The notes below the pieces were generated by a model, which had not been told where the DNA came from, searched no databases, and saw only the letters and a list, made by a program, of their open reading frames with translations. Shown piece after piece: positions 26,346 to 41,770 of a stretch of DNA of 64,000 bases. Every line of letters begins with the position of its first letter. The first letter of the stretch is position 1. The position numbers and the translations under genes are program-made. This DNA comes from Mangifera indica. Its lineage: Eukaryota > Streptophyta > Magnoliopsida > Sapindales > Anacardiaceae. The stretch covers positions 868,001-932,000 of the forward strand of contig NC_058156.1 in assembly GCF_011075055.1 (NCBI RefSeq), written 5' to 3'.

Positions 26346-26718
26346 ATACATGATTTAATTACCATGCAAACAAATATTAATTTGGAAGAGTAAATAATTG
26401 AATAATAAAATTATATATATATATTTTATATATAATTTAAATACATATATATTATATTATTATATTTTAAATAATTTTAAATTAATAATGAATCATATAA
26501 TTATATATCATCGGTATATATAAATTAATATAAATATATATATATATATAATATTACTTATAATTGAGCAGGATAAAATCCCCTCCCCTCCGTGATAATA
26601 ATGATAATTAATATTAACAAAGGTAAAATAATAAGAAATTTTCATAGTTTGCAAAAATAATGGGTTAATAGTGGAAAAAGCGAACACATGGTTACGGGAA
26701 TCAAATAATGAGAAACGT

Positions 26719-26724
26719 CACGTG
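26719..26724. promoter_or_regulatory. G-box CACGTG upstream of E2 copy B
   Basis: Same motif and same spacing as in copy A, with the second ACGT core also kept, so the promoter of the variant gene was copied intact and has not decayed noticeably. Confidence 0.5.
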
Positions 26725-27057
26725 TCCCCTCACACCTTGCAGAAAATGGTCAGCCACGTCAGCATAGATGACCACTCTGTATCTTAACTTAATCATCTTT
26801 TCTCCTTCTAAATTAGTAAGCAAGTGATGTTTTAATTGGCAATAAACACTAATAAGTAAAATTATCAATTGTTGGATGTGGGGCCCAATAATAGAGATAG
26901 ATGGCCAATTACAAAACAGCACAAGCGCGTGATTGAATTATTTAATTTATTACAATTTATATAGAAAATTTTAATTATTTCTATTTTAGTGTAAGACTCT
27001 CCGTTCCGTTCTCTTCTCCAAAAATCAGATAATAATAACAAGGAGGATCTCTGTCAG

Positions 27058-27202
27058 GTACGCTCTCTTCATCGTTTCTTCGATTTTTATTTTTTTTTTC
27101 TGGTTTTAAAATTTTTTTTCTGTATTCTGTATCGTAGCCAAGGCTGATCTAGGTTTTATTTTTTGAATTTTTTGAAATATAAAACAACAATAACAATAGC
27201 AG
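27058..27202 (+). other. 5' UTR intron of E2 copy B
   Basis: CAG/GTACGC donor and a CAATAGCAG acceptor, 13 nt before the ATG, as in copy A. The splice signals are undamaged. Confidence 0.6.
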
Positions 27203-27215
27203 AGAGAAAAAGGTT

Positions 27216-29574
<2,359 letters not shown>

Positions 29575-32500
29575 TTTGATGCAGGTGTGTGTAATGTGAG
29601 GGCTTCTTTCCTTGAGGCTTCAGTCTTTAAACTACTACTATGATGTATGAATGGAGAAGTTTGACATGTCTCCCTCTTTAACGTGGGACCATAAGGGAGA
29701 GTTATGAATTCAGTCGTCCAGAAAACACGTTTACTGCTTTTAATTGTTTGTATTGAAATTATCTTTCATACTTTGATGTGTGCTATTGTCAAAATCCTTC
29801 TCCCCTGATGAATAATGCTATATTTATTGACTTTTCTTACTAATTTATCCATAGAAATTGACGTGTACAGATGTGAGTAGGTGTTTTTTTGAATTAAAGA
29901 GAAAACAAATAAGTAGAGCATCCAATCAAATTTATACATATAACTTTGTATGAATTAGTAAGAAAATTTAGTAAGTGTACTATTATTCAATTTCTAAACT
30001 ATCAGTTAAATCTGTGTACCTATGTAGGACTAGAGTCAAAGTGAGTGTGTCTGGGTTTGATACGAGCTTTGTTTGAATAAACTTGAACTCAACATATATG
30101 AACTTGAGCCGAAACCTGAGTTAAAATATATTGAAAAACTGATCATGAACTCGAATTCGAGTCTAACATATATGACTTTGAGTTCAAATTGAGATTAAAA
30201 AATGTTTGAAAACTAATCACAAACCTAAACTTAAGTTAAATTATGTTAAAAGAAATTTTTAAATGACACCGCACAAACTATAAGGGAACTAAATTGAAGT
30301 GAATTAGTTTGGCAAGTTCAAGCCAAGTTTGGCTCTTTTATATAAACCTGAGTTTGATGTGAGCCGAATACAAACTCCCGATCCATGAAGCAAGCTGAAA
30401 ATGAATAAGTTATTCTTCAGGTTTGGTAAGCTTGAGTTATGCCTCTCAAAAAGAAACTTTATCCTGTTTAAACTTGGTTCGGTTTGAATTTAACTATAAG
30501 TTCATGTGTTCACTCCTGTAGCTGAAGGGGCTTTTGATGTCCTTGTTCAGTCTCATCCCATGACCATGCATAATCCTTTGTACAAATTCACCGTTCAAAA
30601 GGGAGATGGGCCGGTGTTCTTTTTGCCTTGTTATTTGTATAATTAACTAGTTAAGCATTTTTTAATAAGACACTCTAAATGTGAGAATAGTTAATATTCC
30701 CGAGAATAGTTAATATTCCCAGCAATAGCTTTGAGGTTCAGCATAAAACTAGCAACCTCTATCGAAGCTTTAAGGAAGCTGCTAAATTTAGAGATGGCTT
30801 TGATACCAAGATAGGGGTATCCTGCTGGCCAAGGTATTTATACTATGAATAAAACTATATATGCACAATTCAGTATATAAATAATGTATCATTATATAAT
30901 TCAGTTATTTTAAAATAACAATATAATAAAATTCAATCACATAATAACACATTATCTATGTATTTAATTATTGATGTGGTTTAATATTGGGTTTTGTATA
31001 AACAAGATCAGATGTGGTTTAAATTGTGAATCGATGTGGTTTCTTCGGTTGAACCGTGATACAAAGCAATTAGATTAGTCTGTGTCCCTGTCAAATGAGT
31101 CTTACTAGTCATTCCCATCTGTTTCTCATAACCTTGCTGATAGCACCAACTCAATCTGACAAAATCACTCTTGATTCAAATCAAATATTTTAATTTTAAT
31201 AAAATTATATGTACTCATTTTGAATAACTCCAATTTTTCTCCTACAAAGACTTCGTTTTAGAAACAACTCTAGAATGATTCAAGATGTGTCAAACATTTC
31301 CACTGGGCCTAAAAATTATGTAGCCCATTGTTTCCAGTCCATGAATAGTCACAGTCAAAGATCTTTTGAGAGAACTTGCAACACATTTTCAAAAGCCTTA
31401 GAATCAAAACAAATTACCCAAACTCGAGATCAGGTTGAACTCAGATCGAGATCAATGTCAGTACTAGAATTCGTCTCATTAACAATTCTTTTCCTTCTTA
31501 TCCAATGACTCTTTTTCTCTAGTATTGTTATTTACCTTCTCTAATATCTTCATTTTCTATGAGATTATTGTTTATCAGTTCAAATAAACCAAACTTAAAC
31601 TCGAGTTTAAGGGTGGATATGAATTGAATTGAACTTAAATACCTCTAAGTTTAAGTTCAGTTCGAATAAAAAACAGCTCAATTTGAGTTCGATTCAAATA
31701 AAAATGATTTTGTTCGAGTTTGATTCAAATTTATAGTTTAAATCTATAATTCAAATATATGACTTAAATTCTTACTTCAAATTTGTGACTCATTGACAAA
31801 ACAATATCGTTTAACAATTATTTAACATAATTCAAATCAAATCACAAACTAAGTTCAAACCAAATCGAATTATTTATCTAGCTCGTAAGTCAAATGAATC
31901 GAACTCTCTTTAATTTAAATTTTATTCGGTTTTAAAAAGAATTGAATCTTTTTAACTCGGACTCGATTTAAATTTGAACTAATAAATTTAAACTAAATTG
32001 AATCAAGCTAAGCCAACTCTTAAGCTTGAACCAATTTGATTCGGATCCAATACTATTCGAGCTAACCATTGTTCAAGTCCAATTCCGATCGAATACACCC
32101 TTAGATCATGGCCTGTTTTTGAAACTCAAAAGAGTCAGAAACCGTACTATATTTCCCATAAAACAAATAAAGCTTAGCTGTATGATAATATTAATTTTCT
32201 TGTGGTACGGGGAACAGTATGTCCCATTTCATGTCTTTTAATGTTTAACAACGTTGCATTTGGAGTATTTTAGTGAGTAATTAAGATTAATAATTGTATC
32301 TTTACACAGAGATATTTATAATTAAAAATTGCACGTGTGATCCCGAATTCGTGCGTGCGAGTTGGAAAGGAAAGGAAAGGAGTAAGCCCCAGAAAATCTG
32401 GTTTTATGATTAAGAAAATTTTAATCTTCCATTAATTGATATTGAATCTAATCATCCACTCTCACTGATGGCCACTCGCCACATGCATGCATTACAGTTG

Positions 32501-34065
32501 CTGAGATGGACATGTCTCCTGTTGTTCAAATCAATTCTATCTCACTTAATATTCAATCACTTATCATTTGCCTTGAATGATTCTCGGTTGTGATGGATTC
32601 GACCCAAACTGAGTAGGAAAAGAAAAATTCAAATTTTTGCCACTTTACGACCCTGTTTATACAAATTAACTATACTTTTTGCATTTTAAACATTTATACT
32701 ATAAAATTTGAACACTTCTTAAATTCTAAATATTAAAAATTGTGAATTGTGAATTGTGAATTGTTGATTGTTAATGTTTAGATTTTTTTTAGTTAGATTT
32801 ACGGTTTAAAAGGTTTTCAATCGAAAAAATAAAAAATGAATTCAAATTCTAAATTATGTATCTGTAAAAGAACAGATTGATAAAATCGTTAAGAGGTTAT
32901 TGATCTCACCAACTCTACTTTTACTTAAAGTTGAAGATAACAGTAGTTTAGGGATTATTTAAAAAGTGGGGTAAATTTATATAAGCAAACTCATTTAATG
33001 GTAAAAATGTCAATTTCTTATTTAAAAAAAAAGTTCATCCACAAACTCAATTTGAATTCAAAATGATAAATTCAAACTCCATTCATTTTGAATTTAGGGT
33101 ATAAATCGAACTGAGTTGCTTGCAAATAGTTTGAGATTTAGCCTACGTCAAGTCAGACTCGAGTTCAAGCCACTCAATTCGGTTTTCATATTGAGTTTGA
33201 GGATAGCCAACTTGATGAGTTCTAAATTTTATAGTTTCATTTGAATAAAATATCAATAGCCTTTTACAAATTTAAATATTGCACTAACATTTCTAATTTT
33301 TTTTTTTTTAAATTTTGAATATAAGGATAGTTGAATTTGTAAATTATAAGGTTTTAAATAATAATTTAAAAAAACAATTCAAATGTAATTTTTTAGTCTA
33401 ACTTAAATTAATTAATCATGTCTCGAATTTAAACTATGATCTCATCAACTCAATAAATTTGAACACTACTTTAAAGTGATTGAGCCAATCACCTTATGCT
33501 AAAATGGGTAAACAATAATGCTGAAACGTAGAGCTTAGTCGTCAAAGAAAAAGAGAAAAATTGTCGACAAAATAATTTCGATGAGACGACGATCTAAATT
33601 AAAAATTATATGTGAAAAATAATGGTGGGCAGGCAGAGTAAGAATTGAAGGAACCTAACCCATTAAATTTCTGATCAAACATAAATTCTAAACGAGATTT
33701 TTGGTCTCCTTAATGGCCTAACTAAACCCCCTCAATTTCAGGTCCTTTGATTTACTTTTCAACTACATTCCACCATTTATTTTGCACACAAACAAAGCAA
33801 CCATTTCCAGCAACTTACAGCCAATACCACGAACACAGCCACCTACACCGGTCGGTTCGTAACACTCGAAAACCGTGAACGGCGCCTGTTGAAGACTGTT
33901 TGGACGGTGGCGGTTCAGTGGGACCCACCCGTTCTCCCCGGTGACCCACAAGTTCAAAAAATTCATACAAAAATTAAATATATAAAATTAATAAAATTAA
34001 TAATTATAAAATTTCAGGTTTCATCAGCATTGACCACACAAGAATAATTTATTAATTATTCAAAA
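29575..34065. other. intergenic tail of copy B
   Basis: Collinear with 17433-21059 of copy A. Contains a MITE remnant near 30845-30975, a 'CTCGAGTTCGAA' element about 31609-32102, and two blocks near 32783-33150 and 33248-33620 that copy A lacks. The small frames at 31275, 32026 and 33763 are not supported as genes. Confidence 0.55.
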
Positions 34066-34722
34066 GGCCAAGGGACTTTGTCCCACCCAAGGTTTAGTAA
34101 AATAACAAATTCTCACCTTTTAATTTTAAAAAACTTAATTAGTTGTTTATTTATTAAAATTTATTGATAGAGTCAAAGGTAAAAATATTTAAAAACTAAA
34201 AATTTATCATATTTTCTATCTAAGTTTAAAATTTTAATAATTTTCTCATACCTAAAATTTGAAAAGTGATAATTTTTTTCTAGAGTTTTTTCTACTTTTA
34301 TGGCAACCACCTCCGATGATTGGCCTTCCCAAACTCCTCTTCTCCGGTCAAAGCATGCAAATATTTGGTCAAAATCATTGGATAAAGATGATTCGAATAA
34401 TCTTTGTTTGACAAAAATGCATTCCGTCACTTGATGTCTAGTGGGTGATGAAAATGCAGTGAAAGTTGGTTATCGGTCAAAGCCAAGGTGGTCATTAAAG
34501 AAGGGAAAAGAAAACGCTAGGAAAAAATAATTATTTTTCAGATTTTAGATAGAATGAAATTTTTAAATTTTTAAATCTAAGAGAAAATTATAATGAATTT
34601 TTAATTTTTAATTAAATAATATTTTTATCTTTAATCTTAAAGATAAAATTTAATAGATAAATAAATATTTGGGGTTTGAGAATTCGTCTACTAAACCTTG
34701 GGTGGGGAGGAGACTTTTGGCC
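34066..34722. mobile_element. Mutator-like foldback MITE, 657 bp (copy B)
   Basis: Copy B counterpart of 21060-21635, with the same GGCC ends and the same 9-bp flanks. It keeps an internal stretch near 34270-34400 that is shorter in copy A, so the two have drifted by internal indels since the duplication. Confidence 0.8.
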
Positions 34723-37700
34723 TATTTGAAATTAATTATTTAAAAACAAGATGATTGAGCAATAATAAAAAAGGAAGCCCGTCTAGGTGAGAGTGCGAGT
34801 TGACTCATAGAAGCAAATGGTTACAAAAAAGTAATGACAACAATGATGGGATTTCCCTAATTTGTGGGCTCCAAGTTTGCGTCTTCTTCTTGGAGGAGGA
34901 GGAGACGAAAATGTTAAATTAAAGCTAAACCCACATGACTTCCCTAATCATTATTTAATTATACCTTAATTTAACATTAAATTCGACCAAGATCTCTTTA
35001 CGATTTTGTCCCTTCTCATGTTATTATACCTTTGTTCTCATACGGCTCCAGCAAACTTATGCCAATTCTTGTCTTAATTTGAAAACCCACTTTCTTTTCT
35101 AGTTTCTCGATTCTCTATTTTACTTTAATTATTGTAATAGTTGCTTAAGGAAGTATGAAAACTTTTAACATGATTCGATCTATAGTTTAATTGTTCACGT
35201 CTGTAAAAATGTTATTAATGGTATACTTAAAAAAATAATCGTGTCCTAGTGTTAGAAATTGTTACTGATTCCGACATAATAATGGTGTAATTGTAATTTT
35301 ATTATAATTACTTAAATTGTCGAACCATTTTTTTTCTTATCTTATTGAGAGTTATTTTTTTAATTTAATCATACTTTAAATAACCACACAAAATAGGAAA
35401 ATTTGAATTCAATAATCAATTGTATAATAATTATTTTAGATAAATAAAAAATTTAATTTTATTAATTTTATAGGAATATGTTATTTTTATATTAATTTTA
35501 TTTGATTAGCCTAAAGCTCTTAAATCAAGCTGTCATAATCAGAACCCACCACCCAATAATTAGATATGGATTTGAGTCCCGATTTAATAAAAAATGAGAT
35601 TCTTTAATAAAAATTAAAAAAAAATTCTCTATAATTGAGAATAAGCTAAAAACAAAAACATGTCTCTTACCCTTTGTCCCCATTTGTATTCTTTTATATT
35701 AATATTTTTTACTTAAAAAATTAATATATATTTACAGTTTTAAATTATTTATATTTTTTAAATTTATTTTTATTTTTATTGTATACAATTTTTCATTTTT
35801 AAAGTATTTTTATTTCTTTTTAATGATTTTTTTCTTTGACAACTTGTCGACATAATTTTCAACATTTTCTGATAGATTTTTTAGCCCAAACTATTTAGAT
35901 TCTAACTGAATTCAAACTGATTTTTATTTGAATATGGGTCAACCTAAACCTACCCAAGAAAAAATCATTACAAAAGGAAAAATATATACTTAATATATAT
36001 TCATAATAATCAATTATTCTCCTATACAAGTGAAGAAATTCCATTAGAGGAAGCCAACAAAGCTGGACGGCTCTTCTTTGTCTGACAGATTGTTCAACGA
36101 GTTTCCAAACAAACTCTTTTGGGCTTCCGGCCCAAGTCCCTAGAAGTTAAATTACCCCGGTACCCTTCGCTTGATTTATTAATTAATAATCCTAGTGGGA
36201 TTTTAGGTGTATTATGATACCTATGGCCGTTCTGGCTCTCATCCGAATCCAAAGTAACGCCGTTAGTATTTGCTTATTACAAGAACAGTGGCCATAGTGG
36301 TCTTTTTATATAATAAAACATGACAGGAGTGTGGGTGGTATCAATTTGTAGCAAAGTCAAAGATAATAACTTCGTGAAACTATGGATCACGTGATGTAAT
36401 TAAGAACGAGATGCTTATAAATATCATTTTCTTATTATACAAATAAAAAATAATATATAAAAAATATTAAATTAATATAATATAATAAATATATTATATT
36501 ATACATTATAATATATATTATTAATACAAATCAATACACTTCAAAAAAAATAATGATATAATATAAAATACATATAAAAAAACTTAAAATTTTAAGAATA
36601 TTTGTTATATTTTTTAAAATAATGATGTATTAATTAAATTTTTTGACTATTTTTTAAAAATTATATAATATGATATTATACGTGATTCGACTATTATAAA
36701 CATAAAAGAGTGAAACACAAAAAGAGAATCACTGTTTTGAAAATTAGACCGAACCAACTAATTCAATTGATTGAATTAGGAACCGGCTTTAAGTTCAGTG
36801 TAGTTAATATTAAAAAATGGTTTATTCGTTGTCTAGGTCAACTTGGTCAAAACCGACATAATCGAGTTTGACTAAAATTTAGGGTATTTTTTAAAAATTT
36901 AATTATTTTTGAATAATTTAATTATTTTAGATTAGATTAGATAAATTTTTAAAGGTTTGTAAAGAAAAATAAGTTCAAAAATAAAATAAAAAAGAATAAA
37001 CGATTATTTTATATATTTTAAAATGTTGCCTATAGATAATAATTTATAAAATTATGTTTTTTTTCATACTATAAGATTGAAATATTTTTTATTTTAATTA
37101 TTTTATTAAAATTAAATAAATAATTATTATTATTTAAAAATAATATATTCTAATCTTTATAGGTATAAATATCCTAATTAATTTTATTTTTTATAAAATT
37201 TTAAATAAAATTTATTTAGTCTAATTTAATGATTAGTTAAACTCGTTAATTTTTAGCCAAACTATAAATTAGTAAAACAAAAAGATTTGATTATCCGTTC
37301 GGTTTTAAAAACATTGTTACGGAAGAGAACTGACTTTTTCTTTTCATCACACCGAACGGCTGCTATTTAGTCTTACTAATTAATTGAAGGACACGTGTTA
37401 ATATTCGATTGGACAAAATAAGAAGGTGAAAACAGCGAGCATGGTAAAAAACATTTGGTTAAAAATGGCTCCAAGTCCGAGGTTGCTTGCCATGCTTCCC
37501 ATGTTAGCCCCAGCTGACAGCTGTAAAATATTTAAAAGATGTGTAAATTCCAATTTAGTACCCAAGGTTTGGCCCAATATTTTGCAAAATCAAACTTTAT
37601 GAATTATAAAGAATCTGACACAATATTAGAAAATTAAAGTGTCATAATATTCTTAACTAATTCAATTTTTAAAATTATCTTATCAAAAAAATTAACAAAA

Positions 37701-38390
37701 ATAAAAAAAATTAGATTTCCCATTTATATAAAGCCCTCTTCTTTTTATTCACTTGCTTCCTTCTATTCACTCTCTTCTTTCTTAATTCCCTAATTGACAT
37801 TTATCACGTTTTTTTTTCCGACAATCCACCCCACAGACTTAATCCCTCAATTATCCTCTCTCCCATACTACCATTTTTATCCCTCCTATTACACATGTTG
37901 TCAACCCCCATTGCCCTTTCTCTTATTGTGATATGAGTTTTTTAATACGGGTCAAAGCTCATAACTACAGTAAAATTATTACAATGATAAAAGAGTGACA
38001 TTAGTAATTAATGAAATTTTCATCCACCAATAAATATTTATCCAAAAAAAATGGCAATTAAGATTCCTAATGAATTCCAAAGTTATATTGTAAGTTTTCA
38101 AATATGTGAAAATGGTCATTTGGTGAGATCATTGTTAGGAGAAAATTAATATATTACCCTTATGATGTTTGGTTTTGGGTGTAAAGTGTTATTCTACTAT
38201 CAAGAGATGAAAAATCGTTCTTGGGCCAAACTTTGTGGTTGGGTGAAATAGTAAAATTTTCGCCAGGCCAGCATGAAGTGTACTGTAACGGACCTTTTGA
38301 ACTGGTGGAAAATGACTATACGCCCTTGGAAATTTAATAATTGTTAATTAGTTGGTAATTAACCAGGATTAAGTACCAGAGATTAAGATT
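34723..38390. other. end of copy B and spacer before the CRF gene
   Basis: To 37712 it matches copy A. Within 37549-38260 the ends resemble an inverted pair (ACCCAAGGTTTGGCCC on the left, GGGCCAAACTTTGTGGTTGGGT on the right). This suggests another foldback element, partly shared with copy A (left end near 26195). No target duplication could be fixed. No gene is recognised. Confidence 0.45.
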
Positions 38391-38718
38391 AAAGTTCTTT
38401 AGTCAAAGGTAGACTGAACCAAGTGTCCGGCCTCACGTGACCTGAATCCCGACTTTCGAGAGGAAATCTTTTGCCTAGTCAGCTCTACTCCACATTTACC
38501 ATTGGATCTCCTTTTTATAGGGCCCAGTTCTGCCACGTGTAAAATCAAACATATTTCCTGTTTACGCGGCGCTTCGTAAAAAAAAATCTCCTCAACTGAC
38601 CGGAATCTCTTCATCTCCGGTGGCATAAATAATTTTTTATTAAAAATTAAAAAATTAAAAATTTTATAATTAAATGCCACTTGAACCGGTTTAACTGATT
38701 TACGAGTATTTGGGATCC

Positions 38719-38725
38719 TATAAAA
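38719..38725 (+). promoter_or_regulatory. TATA box of the CRF gene
   Basis: TATAAAA about 30 bp before a likely start in CACCTCCACTG, about 480 bp upstream of the ATG. The leader that follows is pyrimidine-rich, as is common in plant 5' UTRs. Confidence 0.55.
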
Positions 38726-39227
38726 TAGCCAATTTTGGTTTCCACCTCCACTGTGCTTCTTCTACTCAAGCTTTCTCTCTTCTTGTTCTTCTGTTCTCTG
38801 AAAACAGATTCAAAAAGTCACTGTAAAGGCACTGTCCGTTAAAAATCGGTGGTGATTCGGAAGATTTATTCGTTTTCCTTTTTCCTGGTAAAGCTCTTTA
38901 CAACTGAAGTTCCTTTTCCTTTTGGTTCATGGTCTTTCTCCTTCCACCATATCCCTATTCTTCTTTAGGCTTATGTTCTCTGGGCTTTTTCCATTTTCTC
39001 CTTTTTAGAGTGTAACTTTCATTGAAATTTCTCCTTCTTTAATGACTTCTCTCCGTTTTAAGCTTCTCTTTAAAGTGTGCTCTCTTCATCAGCTTTCTCT
39101 TTAGCCCTCTTTATTCTCCTCGTGTCTTGCCTCAAAGGAATCCGTCACTCCCTTTTTCCACTATTTTGCGCCTCCTCATCCAGCCGCTCACTTCACTTTC
39201 AATGCGAATCTGAAAAATTAATCATCC

Positions 39228-40217
39228 ATGGATCGTAGTATTATCCCTTCAATCATATACTCTGAACATTTTAACCACACCAAACTTCTGGCTCCTTGCT
39301 CAACAAAATCTCCAGAAATGAAGCCCCGACTTGTGAGGATTTCAGTCACTGATGGTGACGCAACGGACTCCTCTAGTGACGAGGAATGTGAGCTTCACAC
39401 GCGACCTCGGGTCAAGAAGTTTATCAACGAGATTACCATAGAGTCTTGTTCCAACGAAAACGACGCCGTTTGGAGGGGCAAATCAAGGATTGCAAGGAAA
39501 AAATCATCTGTGAAAGTTGGAGTTCGGGCGAACCTTAAGCCGGCCATGAAGCAACCGGTTGGTAAGAAGTTTAGAGGTGTACGACAGAGACCCTGGGGAA
39601 AATGGGCGGCTGAGATTAGGGATCCTCTGCGACGTGTACGGCTGTGGTTAGGTACTTATGATACTGCTGAAGAGGCAGCCATGGTTTATGACAACGCGGC
39701 CATTCAACTGCGTGGACCTGACGCCCTCACCAACTTCACTACACCTCCTCAGAAACTTCCGCCGCAAACTAAGAAGGCTGTTAGCTCCGGCTATAACTCC
39801 GGTGAAGAGTCTCACAACAACATTACCAAACTCGACTCTCCTGTCTCTGTCCTCCGCTGTCCCTCGCCTTCTAACGAAGAAGCCGAGTCAGAAAGAAGCA
39901 AAGAAACGCGAGATGTCGCGAGTGAAGCAACAAATATCCGAGAAGAATCGCCTGCGTCGGAAAGTTTCTCGGAATTCACAGATTATTCGACGTTCGATAC
40001 ATTGTTCAGTAACAATGTTTTCGATTTTAACACCTCCGTACCTGATTTATTTGACGAGGACAGTGTAAAAGCTGGTTTTTACCAGTTTGATTTCGATAAG
40101 ATGTTTTTAGATTCTGACCCGGATTTCGGGTTCCGACTTCCGAGTTGGCGAGCTGATGACCATTTTCAAGATATTGGTGACTTATTCTCTTCCGATCCTC
40201 TTATCGCTGCTATTTGA
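39228..40217 (+). CDS. AP2/ERF factor, cytokinin response factor type
   Basis: Intronless, 329 residues. An N-terminal CRF domain at about 32-81 ([22 protein letters not shown] then [12 protein letters not shown]) is followed by one AP2/ERF DNA-binding domain at about 114-171 ([46 protein letters not shown]). A SPVSVL motif (204-209), the putative kinase site of CRF proteins, follows the AP2 domain, and the C-terminal third is acidic and Ser/Phe-rich, consistent with an activation region. CRF proteins are nuclear regulators linked to cytokinin and stress responses and bind GCC-box-like sites. The residue order fits the CRF1-CRF6 clade, but I do not assign a member. The ATG at 39228 has a good context (CCATGG); an internal Met31 is less likely. 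It lies just outside the duplicated block. Confidence 0.95.
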   Translation: MDRSIIPSIIYSEHFNHTKLLAPCSTKSPEMKPRLVRISVTDGDATDSSSDEECELHTRPRVKKFINEITIESCSNENDAVWRGKSRIARKKSSVKVGVRANLKPAMKQPVGKKFRGVRQRPWGKWAAEIRDPLRRVRLWLGTYDTAEEAAMVYDNAAIQLRGPDALTNFTTPPQKLPPQTKKAVSSGYNSGEESHNNITKLDSPVSVLRCPSPSNEEAESERSKETRDVASEATNIREESPASESFSEFTDYSTFDTLFSNNVFDFNTSVPDLFDEDSVKAGFYQFDFDKMFLDSDPDFGFRLPSWRADDHFQDIGDLFSSDPLIAAI

Positions 40218-40556
40218 AGTTCTGTGTAAAACCGAATCTGTTCATTGCGAATGCCGGTTTTTCGGCAAGTTTTGTCATCGGCGGGAACTGAAAAAGTCGG
40301 ATGTGTTTGTTATTTATTTATTTATTTTTGTTTTCAATTTTGTTTTGTATTTTGTTATTTTATAATAATATATATTAACTCCGTCAAAGTAACGGTGACG
40401 GATGAGTTTGGCTAAATGTTGGGCCCTTTCTTTTAATCTTTTGCACTTTTGACCACATTATGTGGAGCACGTGACCGGAGGCATGCTAACTAAATGCAAA
40501 AAACACACGTACGGCAGCTAACACTGGCTGCTTCGCCTTCTAATGATAAAAAAAAA

Positions 40557-41342
40557 GCCCAAAAGTTTATTCCAATGAGTGATTTAGCCTATTATTAAAT
40601 TTACAAAAATTTAAACATTACCTATCAGCCACTTTTTGTTAAGAGTAAAATTTTAGGGTTTATTTTTCAAAATCTAACTTTTTGGACATTCAAATGGCTT
40701 CTAACAATAGTTTTTAGCCCATCGGACTCTCTCTTCTGACATGTTCTCTTTGTGATCAAAATTCCTCTAAAGTGGCTTGGTTTCGTCATGCACAAAGATG
40801 AAAAACTAATTTGTCTTTGTGCACAATGACTCTTCGTCTTTGATTTGTTGTCATGAACCAACGACAAAGAACAAGTTGAAGCGAATCGACGAGAGCCAAT
40901 AGGAATTTGGGATTGATCAATGACATCGATGACAACTGATGAAAAGATCAACGATGAGAACCAACTCCTTTGTCTTCAACGACAAAACCAAACCACACCG
41001 AGAGGATTCCAATAGGATAGAGTGTGTTGGGAGAGAGAGTTCGGTAAGCTGAAGAAGACAACTAGAAGTTGTTTCAATGATCGAAAAAGTTGGGTATTGA
41101 AAAATGAACCATAAAGAGAAAATATAATTTTTTAAAAAATAAGATAGAGAGAAATATGAGTTTTTAAAATTAAAAGGGGTGAGATAAAATTTTATTTACT
41201 GATAAAATAACGATTTTACTCTTATCATTAATAAAAAATCTTAATAGAAAATAATTAATGAATAAGTATTTAGATTTGTAAAACCTTATAAATATGGGTT
41301 TGAGAATTCACAAACCCTTGGGTGAAAATAACTCTTTTGACC
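40557..41342. mobile_element. Mutator-like foldback MITE, 786 bp
   Basis: Ends GCCCAAAAGTTTATTCC and the inverse ...GAAAATAACTCTTTTGACC, with A-rich flanks that match 7 of 9. The right end has the family's CCTTGGGTG block. It sits about 340 bp downstream of the CRF stop codon. Internal inverted arms surround a centre near 40900. The minus-strand frame at 40667-40951 lies wholly inside and is not a gene. Confidence 0.68.
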
Positions 41343-41770
41343 CAAAAAAACAAAAAACTTGCTTTTGCTTTCTTGAACATATTCGCATTACACTGTTGGA
41401 ATCAAAACTCTTTACAGCACAATAAATTGATGTTGGTGAGTGAGATTTCAATGTGGTGCATTCATAAGTGAGATATTCGAGCGAAGTTTGAACCTGTGTT
41501 GACTCATGCTTAGTGAATTTATAAAAACCCATTTGAACTTCAACTTGTTTAAACTAGTTAGTGATTTCAGTGGAGGGTAATGGTATTGATGATTGGATAT
41601 ATAGTATCATTAGCCAATTTGTTCGAGTTAGTAAGTGATTTCATTGGAGGGTAATAGAATTAATGATTTGATATATAATATCATTAGCGTAAGGGGATTT
41701 AAACCTAATTACAAAATTAAACTTCAATTGAATTAACTTAATTTAGATCCAACATTAATAATAAAAAAAA